DNA from: Candidatus Zhuqueibacterota bacterium
Lineage (GTDB): Bacteria > Zhuqueibacterota > Zhuqueibacteria > Zhuqueibacterales > Geothermadaptataceae
Length of the DNA stretch: 64,000 nucleotides
Direction: 5' to 3'
Assembly: GCA_030950365.1 (NCBI GenBank)
Contig: JAUZRQ010000043.1
Span: 1 to 64,000 of the forward strand
The first letter of the stretch is position 1; each line of letters opens with the position of its first letter. A program made the position numbers and the translations under genes. This document shows positions 56,772-64,000 of this stretch, piece by piece. Under the pieces are notes generated by a model that saw only the letters and a list, made by a program, of their open reading frames with translations, was not told where the DNA came from and did no database searches.

Positions 56772-57117
56772 GGGCTACTCCTGAATTAGGCTTGTTTCGA
56801 AGTTCGGCATAAATTACAGGGCTTCGCGCCGGAATCCAATGGGAAACGTACGATTGGCGCGGCCACTTTTTTGTATTTTTCCTATTAAACTCAACAGGTC
56901 AGCATATATAAGCTCTACAAAATCCAGTAAATCCTGTTTACCCTGACAAGCTATTTTTCGACGGGATAAACGGGACCAATCGGATGATTTTATTGACAAA
57001 AGTCAAAACATGCCTCTGAAAAGGGTTTGCTTATCAGCGCAAAATTCGCTTGCCTTCCGTTAAAATCCTTCTAACTTTCCCCCATATTCAGCAGGCGAAT
57101 AACCACAACATAATGAT
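56772..57117. other. Divergent intergenic region before argH
   Basis: No gene. It contains a short AT-rich middle and a GACAAGC...GACGGGATAAACGGG phrase. It should contain promoters for both flanking genes; I cannot place them. Confidence 0.35.
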
Positions 57118-58581
57118 ATGTCGGATAAGTCAATGGCAAACAGCAAAAAAGTATGGCAGGGGCGTTTTGAACAGGGGCCGGCGGCTATCATGGAAGCATT
57201 TAGCCGGTCGGTGGATACGGACCAATTCATGTGGCGCGAGGATATTGCCGTCAACCGGGCATGGGCCACGGCGCTCAAGGAGGCTGGCATCTACTCGGCG
57301 GACGAGCTGAAACGAGTGCTTGCGGCCCTGGACACCATCGAGGCGGAGTTTGAGCAAGATCGGTTTCAATTCCTGCCAGCCGATGAAGACATTCACGTGG
57401 CCATTGAGCGGCGGCTGACCGAACTGGCCGGTGACGCCGGCGCGAAAATCCACACCGGGCGCAGCCGCAATGATCAGGTGGTGACGGATTTCCGGCTGTA
57501 TTTGCGCCGCAAAGGCGCGCGCTGGTTGCAAGCGCTGATCGATCTTCAGGCACAGCTTGTGGCCCTCGCCGAGCAGCACCGCCACGTGGTGTTGCCCGGC
57601 TACACCCACCTGCAGCAGGCGCAACCGCTGGCGCTGGCGCACGTGCTGCTGGCCTATTTCTGGGGTATCCACCCCACTCTCGAGCGACTGCGGGATTTTT
57701 ACCCGCGTCTCAACCGATTGCCGCTGGGCAGCGGCGCGCTTGCCGGCGCAGGCTTCCCCATCGACCGCCAGCGACTGGCGGAACAGCTCGGCTTTGATGA
57801 TGTGACGCCCAATAGTATCGAAGCCACGGCCAACCGCGACTTTGCGGCCGAGTTCTTGTTCATCGTGGCCGGATTTTACACCTTTCTCAGCCGCGTTTGC
57901 GCCGAATGGCAACTGTGGAGCAGTCAGGAATTCCGTTTCATCGACTTTTCCGATGCCTTTGCCACGGGCAGCAGCATGATGCCGCAAAAGAAAAACCCGG
58001 ATGCCATGGAACTCATCCGGGGCAAGGCCGCCGTGGCCATTGCCGCGCTGCAGCAGATGTTGATTCTGCAAAAGGGCCTGCCCCTCAGCTATCAACGCGA
58101 TTTGCAGGAAGACAAGCCTCTGACTTTTCGCATTATTCAGGAGCTCAGGCCAGCGACCGAGCTGTTCCGCGAGGCGGTAGCCACGGCGCGGTTTCATCCC
58201 GAGGCCATGGCCGCCCGCATTGACGATGTGCTGTATGCCACCGACCTGGCCGATTTTCTGGTCAGTCGGGGCGTGCCCTTTCGCGAGGCGCATGCCATTG
58301 TGGGCCAGCTCGTGCGCGAGTCTGAACGGCGGGGTGTTCCGCTATCCCGATTGCCGCTGACCGTTTACCGCCAGCATTCGCCGCATTTCGATGCGTCGGT
58401 GTTTGAAATGTTCGAGCCGCAGGCGAGCCTGGCGCGCCGCAACGTGGAAGGCGGCACCGGCCCGCAAGCCGTGGAGCAACAGCTCGAAAAAGCACGCAAC
58501 GTTTTGCAGGAATACCGGTCTTATCGCTGGATTGCCAAGGGCTCGCAAGGCAGAAGAGGTTTTCGAGCAAGAAAAAAATGA
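57118..58581 (+). CDS. argH: Argininosuccinate lyase
   Basis: 487 residues. It splits argininosuccinate into arginine and fumarate in the cytosol. WQGRFEQGPAAIMEAFSRSVDTDQFMWREDIAVNRAWA, DEDIHVAIERRLTEL, KIHTGRSRNDQVVTDFRLYLR, GYTHLQQAQPLALAHVLLAYFWG, and the signature GSSMMPQKKNPDAMELIRGK are all in place, with the catalytic Ser in the last. The five N-terminal residues before MANSKKVWQGRF are uncertain. It stands alone; no other arginine genes are near. Confidence 0.96.
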   Translation: MSDKSMANSKKVWQGRFEQGPAAIMEAFSRSVDTDQFMWREDIAVNRAWATALKEAGIYSADELKRVLAALDTIEAEFEQDRFQFLPADEDIHVAIERRLTELAGDAGAKIHTGRSRNDQVVTDFRLYLRRKGARWLQALIDLQAQLVALAEQHRHVVLPGYTHLQQAQPLALAHVLLAYFWGIHPTLERLRDFYPRLNRLPLGSGALAGAGFPIDRQRLAEQLGFDDVTPNSIEATANRDFAAEFLFIVAGFYTFLSRVCAEWQLWSSQEFRFIDFSDAFATGSSMMPQKKNPDAMELIRGKAAVAIAALQQMLILQKGLPLSYQRDLQEDKPLTFRIIQELRPATELFREAVATARFHPEAMAARIDDVLYATDLADFLVSRGVPFREAHAIVGQLVRESERRGVPLSRLPLTVYRQHSPHFDASVFEMFEPQASLARRNVEGGTGPQAVEQQLEKARNVLQEYRSYRWIAKGSQGRRGFRARKK

Positions 58582-59159
58582 TCAGTTCTCGCTGAGGCGC
58601 AGAGCTCGCTGAGGGTATTCCTATTAAACAAGGTAATTGTTCAGCCGTATCAACAATTTCGATATTTAAATTGTCATTCCAGTTTTTTTCGCCATTCCGC
58701 GAAAGAGGAGTGGCAAAAAATACCGGAATTTTCTTCCCTGACCAATAAAGGATATGGGATGCCGACATTTCAGCGTCTCCCTTGCGGTCACTGCTGAAAG
58801 CCGGAATGGCAAATAACGGCACATGCTGAATAGTTACTTAACTTGCTTAATTCATAAATTTCTCACGCAAAGACGCCAAGTCGCAAAGAAATAATGCCTC
58901 ATGATTGCGCTTGATAAAAAACTTCGTCTTTAAACCTCAATGGTAGATAAACCTTTTATGCATTAGATTGATCAACACTTTGCGTTCTTTGCGCCTTTGC
59001 GAGATGAATTATCCATGTTAAAAAGCTCGATATCTGGCGTTATAACAGGATCACATCCGCGTTTGATCTGTGTCCATCCGTGGCTGGTACACGGATGAAG
59101 CCGCAACCATGAATAATAAATTTGAAGGCCCATTTTCCACTCAAAATACAGGGATTTTT
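58582..59159. repeat. Spacer with MITE-like element and iterated repeats
   Basis: No gene. It holds copy 3 of the MITE-like family (58632-58837), then facing blocks CACGCAAAGACGCCAAGTCGC (58862) and TTTGCGTTCTTTGCGCCTTTGCGAG (58979) that can fold, and ATCCGCG...TGTGTCCATCCGTGGCTGG (59053-59087). Confidence 0.65.
58632..58837. repeat. MITE-like dispersed element, copy 3 (different interior)
   Basis: About 206 bp bounded by GGTAATTGTTCAGCC and GCTGAATAGTTAC. The interior has GTCATTCCAG near the left and CCGGAATGGC near the right, unlike the interior of copies 1, 2 and 4, while the ends are the same. Confidence 0.65.
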
Positions 59160-60362
59160 ATGAAAGTGTTTTTGCTCCGGCGTTTGTGGACGGTGCTTTT
59201 TCTTGCTGCAACCGCTCTTACCCTCTCTCAAGCTGCCGCGCAATCAGGGCGGTTTGCCGTCATTAAAGGCCGGGTGACGGACAAAGAAACCCGCAAACCG
59301 TTATCCGATGTTAACGTGTTCCTTTCCGGCACATCCCTCGGTGATGCCACGGATTCGTTGGGATATTACGCCATTGAGCATGTGCCGCCGGGCGTGTATG
59401 AACTGGTGGTGTCGCGCATCGGCTATGAAACGGTGGTGTGGAATTTGAAGGTTTTCGCCGGTGAAAGCCCCACCCTCAATTTCAAATTGGATGTCAAAGT
59501 GCTTGAAATGCCCGAAGTGGAAGTATCGGCGGCCAAGATCAAGCGTTGGAAAAAGCGGCTTAAAAAATTCACCGAGCTGTTTTTGGGCACGTCGGAAAAT
59601 GCACGCCGGTGCACCATTTTGAATGCGCACGTGATGGATTTTGAAGAAACCCGACGCGGGCGTACTTTTAAGGCTGTGGCCCGTGCGCCCATTGAAATTG
59701 ACAATCAGGCGCTGGGATACAAAGTCATTTTTTTCCTCGAGGAGTTCGTGGCGGAGGGCGAGAACGTGCGCTTCTGGGGGAAAACCCAGTTTCAGGAATT
59801 ACCGGCAAAACATGAAACCCAGGCCAGGCGATGGCACGATAACCGGCTGCGGGCGTATCAGGGGTCGTTTCGTCATTTCGTTGTCTCCGCATTGCGCAAC
59901 CGGTTACAGGACGACGGTTTTCTGGTATTCAGCATGCCGGCGTGGGGACTGAGCCGCCGCCAAACGCCCAAACGGCAGATCATCAAGCCCACCTTCCTGC
60001 AGCCGGGCAGCCACGATTTTGAGGTGCAACTGGCCTTTGAGGGAATTCTGGAAATCGTGTACACCCGCGAAGAAGAGGAGCCGGATTATGTCTGGTACCG
60101 CATCAAACGCCGGGCGCCGCTGGGACGCTGGAAACCCGGTGATTACATCGACGAGCAGCGGCCGAAAGACCAGGTGTCGTGGATCCGGCTCAATATTCCG
60201 CTCGCGCTGATGGACACCACCGGCTATGTGTACGAGCCGTATGCCATCACCACCTACGGCTACTGGGGCTGGGAGCGCGTGGCCGACATGCTGCCGCGCG
60301 ATTATGTGCCGGCTCCGTTTGATGCGCAGGCCTGGCGCCCCCGTAATGCCAACCAGCCATGA
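59160..60362 (+). CDS. Secreted protein with carboxypeptidase-regulatory-like domain
   Basis: 400 residues from the ATG at 59160; in-frame ATGs at 59070 and 59109 would only lengthen the N-terminus before the signal MKVFLLRRLWTVLFLAATALTLSQAAAQ. Residues about 30-110 are a CarboxypepD_reg-like domain (FAVIKGRVTDKETRKPLSDVNVFLSGTSLGDATDSLGYYAIEHVPPGVYELVVSRIGYETV). The remainder is strand- and loop-rich (FRHFVVSALRNRLQDDGFLVF, TGYVYEPYAITTYGYWGWERVADMLPRDY), similar to proteins annotated only as regulatory-domain surface proteins. Function unknown. It converges with the acetamidase-like gene. Confidence 0.8.
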   Translation: MKVFLLRRLWTVLFLAATALTLSQAAAQSGRFAVIKGRVTDKETRKPLSDVNVFLSGTSLGDATDSLGYYAIEHVPPGVYELVVSRIGYETVVWNLKVFAGESPTLNFKLDVKVLEMPEVEVSAAKIKRWKKRLKKFTELFLGTSENARRCTILNAHVMDFEETRRGRTFKAVARAPIEIDNQALGYKVIFFLEEFVAEGENVRFWGKTQFQELPAKHETQARRWHDNRLRAYQGSFRHFVVSALRNRLQDDGFLVFSMPAWGLSRRQTPKRQIIKPTFLQPGSHDFEVQLAFEGILEIVYTREEEEPDYVWYRIKRRAPLGRWKPGDYIDEQRPKDQVSWIRLNIPLALMDTTGYVYEPYAITTYGYWGWERVADMLPRDYVPAPFDAQAWRPRNANQP

Positions 60363-60365
60363 AGA

Positions 60366-61376
60366 TTACAGGCCCAGCACCTTCTTCGGCATGTGCATCG
60401 CTACCAGCACGTGCGGTACATCCACCACCTCGGCGATGTGCAGATCGCCGGCCAGCGAGCACAGCACGTAGGCTTCCGTGCGACTCAGCCCGTGTTCCTC
60501 GACCAAGTAATCGATCATGTAGCGGGTGGCCTTTTTGGTGGCTTCGTCGATGGTGGTGGCGAAGGCCGTGACGGCGTAGTAGTCATCGGTTTCATACTGC
60601 GGCTCGGGCAATTTCCGCCGGTTTTTCAACACTTCCACCTGATAAACGATGCGCATGGGCGCTTCCACGGCCGTACCGCACACCTCGCCCAGTCCCTGCG
60701 CGGCGTGCGTATCGCCGATCGAAAACAGCGCGCCTTCCACGAACACCGGAAAAAATACCGTGACCCCTTCGGTGAGGAACGGATTGTCCATGTTGCCGCC
60801 GTTGGCGCGCGGCGGGATGGTGGACAGCAGCGAATCGGTATCCGGCGCCACGCCCATCACCCCGGCAAACGGCCTGAGCGGAATCTGAATTTTATCATTG
60901 AATTTCGCTACGCGGGCATCTTTGCCCAGGGTAAAGGTTTTGAGGTAGGCGTCTTTGAACTCATCGGCCAGAAAACCAAATCCCGGCACCACGGCGCTCC
61001 ATCCCCAATCCCCCACTTCAATTTTCAGCAGCTTCACCGCTAGCACATCTCCCGGCTCGGCGCCTTCCACATAAACCGGCCCGGTGAGCGGATGAATGGG
61101 ACTGAAATCCAGATTTTTGACATCCTCCACGGTGGAATTCGGCGTCAACTGGCCATCGGTGGCTTCTTTGGTATATGCCTCAATCACCGCGCCGGAGGGC
61201 ACCCGCGCCACCGGCGGGATGATCCGGCTGAATTTATTGTGCGTCTGATCTGCGGTGATGGTGAAATCGGGTTCCGGCACTGTCACGGTCTTTTCGCCTG
61301 TCTGGCATGCGATCAAAGCGGCTACAACCATACCGCCAATGACGATTGCCTGGTACCGTTTCAAGAAAGCAACCAT
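60366..61376 (-). CDS. Acetamidase/formamidase family lipoprotein
   Basis: 336 residues from the ATG at 61376, which has GGAGGGAGA 6 bases upstream; a longer frame from 61433 is unlikely. The signal VAFLKRYQAIVIGGMVVAALIAC has its lipid Cys in ALIAC. The enzyme domain shows FSRIIPPVARVPSGAVIEAYTKEATDGQL, HPLTGPVYVEGAEPGDVLAVKLLKIEVGDWG, and the family block SIGDTHAAQGLGEVCGTAVEAPM, with a catalytic Asp/His set. The family hydrolyses formamide or acetamide to ammonia and the acid. Members are usually cytosolic, so a lipoprotein signal here is unusual. Confidence 0.85.
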   Translation of the reverse strand: MVAFLKRYQAIVIGGMVVAALIACQTGEKTVTVPEPDFTITADQTHNKFSRIIPPVARVPSGAVIEAYTKEATDGQLTPNSTVEDVKNLDFSPIHPLTGPVYVEGAEPGDVLAVKLLKIEVGDWGWSAVVPGFGFLADEFKDAYLKTFTLGKDARVAKFNDKIQIPLRPFAGVMGVAPDTDSLLSTIPPRANGGNMDNPFLTEGVTVFFPVFVEGALFSIGDTHAAQGLGEVCGTAVEAPMRIVYQVEVLKNRRKLPEPQYETDDYYAVTAFATTIDEATKKATRYMIDYLVEEHGLSRTEAYVLCSLAGDLHIAEVVDVPHVLVAMHMPKKVLGL

Positions 61377-61775
61377 GGCATCTCCCTCCATTTCTGATTC
61401 AAAATATCCGCCTGCCCTGTGACCGGCAGTCAATCTGCTTGATGCTGCAAATTAGCAGACAGGCATCCCTCAGGCAACGAAATTCGAACGAGACAAAGAG
61501 GCAGTGACCGAACGGTGGCAATGACAGGCAAAACGTAACTATTCAGCCATTTTTTTCGATTGATGATATCTTGCATGTCATCGCGTGAAGCAGCCGCGAG
61601 GCGGGCGCGTTTGTCCCACTGCTGGCGGATGGCGCTCTCTTTGCGGATAGGCTAATGAGATTGCTTCATCACTCCGCCCCTCGCAATGATCTGTGGGTAA
61701 ACTTCTTCAAATGTCCGCTCTGGTCGCTATTTTATTAGAACCCACTGAAATCGACGCAACAGAGAGGACAGCCCC
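61377..61775. repeat. Spacer with MITE-like element
   Basis: No gene. It holds copy 4 of the MITE-like family (61535 to about 61703) and CGTTTGTCCCACTGCTGGCGG inside it, shared with copy 2. The rest is not distinctive. Confidence 0.6.
61535..61703. repeat. MITE-like dispersed element, copy 4 (decayed right end)
   Basis: Begins GTAACTATTCAGCC; the interior is colinear with copy 2 (GCATGTCATCGCG, CACTGCTGGCGG, AATGAGATTGC). The right terminal repeat is mostly lost. Confidence 0.6.
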
Positions 61776-63143
61776 ATGGCGCGAAACGTGATAATTCCTT
61801 CGGATCCGGCGCTGCCCCAGCTCGAGATGATTCGGGAACGCCCCCTCTTCATCGCACGATTGCAAAAGGCCATTGCAGCCTCTCAGGGCGGTGGTCTGAC
61901 CGTAAACGACATTTTCATCACCGAATGCCAGCACCGCAAAGGCGTTACTTGCCGGCTGCTCATGGAGGTCGAATTCCAGACCGCGGAGGGTTACCGGGAA
62001 TGGCAAACCTACATCGTGCGAGCGGGCCGCCCGGACGACAACAATTTAGATCAGCAGTATCAAACGACCCAACAAAATGATCTTGCGACGCCGCGTTTTG
62101 GCCCGCCGGTGCTTTTTTGGCGCGAGTGGAACTTGCTCCTCTGGGCCTATCCCAACGATCCCAATCTACCCGGCTTGAGGCTACTGGAAGATGCCGAAGC
62201 GCTGTCGGCTTACATCAAAATGCATCCCGAGCGCATTGGGCTTGAGAGCCCATCCGTTTTGCCTCTCTCGCTCAAACGGCAAAAACTAAAAGTCGTGCCT
62301 GGCAAACGCGGTGGCTTTTTGGTTCAGTTGCATTACCGGCATCCGGCCGGAGACGAAAAATCGCATACGGTATATGCCAAACTGTTTCGCAAAGGGTATG
62401 GCCGTGAGGCCTATGAACTGCTTCAAACCATCTGGCAGCATCCGCTCAGGCAATCCGGCGATTTGCAAATTCCCCGACCGTATGCTTTCGATGATGAGCG
62501 ATCAATCATGTGGCAGGAGGCCATTCAGGGCGTCCCCCTTTCCAAAAACATCGAGTACCTGCAGGGCGCCGAGACGCTGGCCGCGGAAATTGGTGGCAAA
62601 CTGGCCACGCTGCACGCCATCCGTGTCTGGTTGCCCGAGCAAATGACCCTGGACTATCAGCTCAATGAGATTCAGCAGGCGGCAGACCGAATTTCACGAA
62701 AATTCCCCGACTATGCCGACCGCGCCAGGCAGCTCGCCACGCGTTTGCAAAAGACAGCGCAGCGGTTTTCGGGGCGTTTGCGCACGCTGGTGCACGGTTC
62801 GTTCAAATTTAGCCATATTCTGATCACGCCTACCGGCATCCAGCTTATCGACTTTGACGCGGCCAACCTCGGAGATCCCGGTTACGACGTTGGCCGCTTT
62901 ATGGCGCACATCCTCAAAATGCAGGCTTCGGGCAAATTGCCGTCCGAACTGGCGCAAGCTATAAACCAGCAATTTTGTCAGGGCTATAATGAACGCGCAC
63001 AAACGCCCTTGCCGCAGGATTACATCAACTGGTTCTGCGCCAGCCACCTGCTGGCCAGCCAGGCATTTAAATCGGTAAAAAAGAATAAGCCCGCCCTGCT
63101 GGATGCGCTTTTCGACTTAGCGAATGCGTATTGCCTGGATTGA
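61776..63143 (+). CDS. Aminoglycoside-phosphotransferase-fold protein with degenerate catalytic loop
   Basis: 455 residues, cytosolic. The C-terminal 280 residues fit the APH/choline-kinase-type fold: SIMWQEAIQGVPLSKN, LATLHAI, then LVHGSFKFSHILITPTGIQLIDFDAANLGDPGYDVGRFMAHIL. The catalytic loop is normally HGDxxxxN; here it reads His340-Gly-Ser342-Phe-Lys-Phe-Ser-His347, so both the catalytic Asp and the metal Asn are replaced, while the metal Asp359/Asp361 in LIDFD remain. It may be a pseudokinase. The first 170 residues are an unfamiliar domain. It is alone, 32 bases from the mannosidase-like gene on the other strand. Confidence 0.78.
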   Translation: MARNVIIPSDPALPQLEMIRERPLFIARLQKAIAASQGGGLTVNDIFITECQHRKGVTCRLLMEVEFQTAEGYREWQTYIVRAGRPDDNNLDQQYQTTQQNDLATPRFGPPVLFWREWNLLLWAYPNDPNLPGLRLLEDAEALSAYIKMHPERIGLESPSVLPLSLKRQKLKVVPGKRGGFLVQLHYRHPAGDEKSHTVYAKLFRKGYGREAYELLQTIWQHPLRQSGDLQIPRPYAFDDERSIMWQEAIQGVPLSKNIEYLQGAETLAAEIGGKLATLHAIRVWLPEQMTLDYQLNEIQQAADRISRKFPDYADRARQLATRLQKTAQRFSGRLRTLVHGSFKFSHILITPTGIQLIDFDAANLGDPGYDVGRFMAHILKMQASGKLPSELAQAINQQFCQGYNERAQTPLPQDYINWFCASHLLASQAFKSVKKNKPALLDALFDLANAYCLD

Positions 63144-63149
63144 GAGCCC

Positions 63150-64000
63150 TTAGGCATGATAGTAGCTCCACACGCGCAGCCAATTGTGATGCAGAGGCGC
63201 ATTGGCGCGAACGGTTTTGGCCTCGCCGGGCAGCAAATCGAAAAAGTTGTCATCAAAAAACACACCGGCCACCGGATAATGCAAATAGACGCCCCGCGCA
63301 TAGCGATCGGTCTGCACGCGCACGCTCGTTTCATCCACGCGGGACAGGCTCAGTCGCGGCTTGTTCATGGACATGTGCTTGGGCCGCGTTAAGGTGTAGA
63401 TACGGGTTGCCGTGCGACCGTCATCGGTTTGCAGGCGGAGGTGCAACAGCGAATCCTGCCGGATATGGCCAAAATCCGGAATATCAATCTCTCCAAGATC
63501 AATCGTCGGACCGCGGTCCTTGAAAGCAAACTCTTGTTCGAATCGTGTCTCACTGGCAAGCGACAGCACCCGCACCTGCACCGTTCCCTGCAACATTTCG
63601 GCCGAATCGGACAGGACCAGTAGCCGGCCACGGCGCTCCACGTCCGGATCGAATTGGATGCTGTGTTGCTGGCGGAAAACCACGATCAGCGGCTGGAAGG
63701 CTCTTGTGAGAGCATAGTACGCCGCCTTGGGCTTGATGAAGTAATCCACGGCGCTCCAGGAGATCGCCGGCCAGCAATCGTTTAGCTGCCAGATCACCGT
63801 GCCGGAGAAATCGAATGCATGGCAGCGCCAATGTTCCACGGCATAGCGCAGGTAATCGCCATGCACGAGATTGGAAAGATAGACCAAATATTCAAAATCA
63901 TCGCGAAGGCGGTACAGCGCCCCGATGAATTTGAGCAGCCGCTCGTTTTTCGCCGGACTCTCGTAATGATTACGGGAATCAAATAACAGCGACTGCACAT
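63150..64000 (-). CDS. Beta-mannosidase-type glycoside hydrolase (GH2), C-terminal part, cut by the window edge
   Basis: The 3' end of a longer gene that enters from beyond base 64000. The visible 280 residues contain GTVIWQLNDCWPAISWSAVDYFIKPKAAYYALTRAFQPLIVVF, the conserved C-terminal block of GH2 beta-mannosidases after the catalytic barrel, then strand-rich sandwich domains (RFEQEFAFKDRGPTIDLGEIDIPDFGHIRQ) and the end NWLRVWSYYHA. It would remove mannose from mannans or glycans. The catalytic residues and signal lie outside the window. Confidence 0.85.
   Translation of the reverse strand, partial: VQSLLFDSRNHYESPAKNERLLKFIGALYRLRDDFEYLVYLSNLVHGDYLRYAVEHWRCHAFDFSGTVIWQLNDCWPAISWSAVDYFIKPKAAYYALTRAFQPLIVVFRQQHSIQFDPDVERRGRLLVLSDSAEMLQGTVQVRVLSLASETRFEQEFAFKDRGPTIDLGEIDIPDFGHIRQDSLLHLRLQTDDGRTATRIYTLTRPKHMSMNKPRLSLSRVDETSVRVQTDRYARGVYLHYPVAGVFFDDNFFDLLPGEAKTVRANAPLHHNWLRVWSYYHA

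Overview
The window is about 64 kb of a Gram-negative bacterial chromosome. It most resembles the FCB group (the Bacteroidota, Ignavibacteriota, KSB1 and Calditrichota side of the tree). Evidence is a SusC/RagA plus SusD/RagB outer-membrane pair, a GWxTD-domain protein, carboxypeptidase-regulatory-domain proteins, several lipoproteins, and long secreted BNR (Asp-box) proteins of sortilin type. I cannot fix the phylum from sequence reading alone. I found no rRNA, tRNA, CRISPR array, phage or intact insertion sequence.

Layout. 1-8.6 kb (minus strand): a methionine gamma-lyase-type enzyme, glutamate dehydrogenase, a family-2 glycosyltransferase and a very large EndoQ-like nuclease/UvrD helicase fusion. 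8.6-9.7 kb: repeat-filled spacer. 9.7-11 kb (plus): purine-type permease. 11-14.5 kb (minus): ROK regulator, CutC, ceramidase-like hydrolase. 15-32.7 kb (minus): a near-complete aromatic amino-acid cluster, trpE-trpGD-trpC-trpF-trpB-trpA, chorismate mutase, DAHP synthase, trpS, tyrA, aroA, aroE, aroC, aroK, aroQ. It ends in a redox tail (a methionine-sulfoxide-reductase-like GAF domain fused to AroQ, then an AhpD-like protein). 33-50 kb: envelope genes. 45-54 kb: two paralogous BNR proteins around a nitrilase and a cupin regulator, then an AT-rich toxin-antitoxin pair. 54-64 kb: a TIM-barrel glycosidase-like protein, argH, further envelope genes, a lipoprotein acetamidase, a degenerate phosphotransferase and the 3' part of a beta-mannosidase.

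The most interesting points are these. (1) Two genes carry an in-frame TGA exactly where their family has a redox Cys (AhpD-like CxxC at 15302-15304, DUF3179 YCP at 34640-34642), each followed at suitable distance by a stem-loop. Both are best read as selenoproteins. (2) trpE is preceded by a sigma70-type promoter, a 34-codon leader peptide with the run FGFWFWYWYYYY, and a complete set of mutually exclusive RNA stems: a transcription attenuator that appears to read Trp, Tyr and Phe together. (3) AroQ is fused to a free-methionine-sulfoxide-reductase-like GAF domain. (4) An EndoQ-UvrD fusion ends in QLELF, which fits a sliding-clamp-binding motif. (5) The spacers are filled with several dispersed repeat families, including a 70-75 bp double-hairpin element and a MITE-like element with short terminal inverted repeats.
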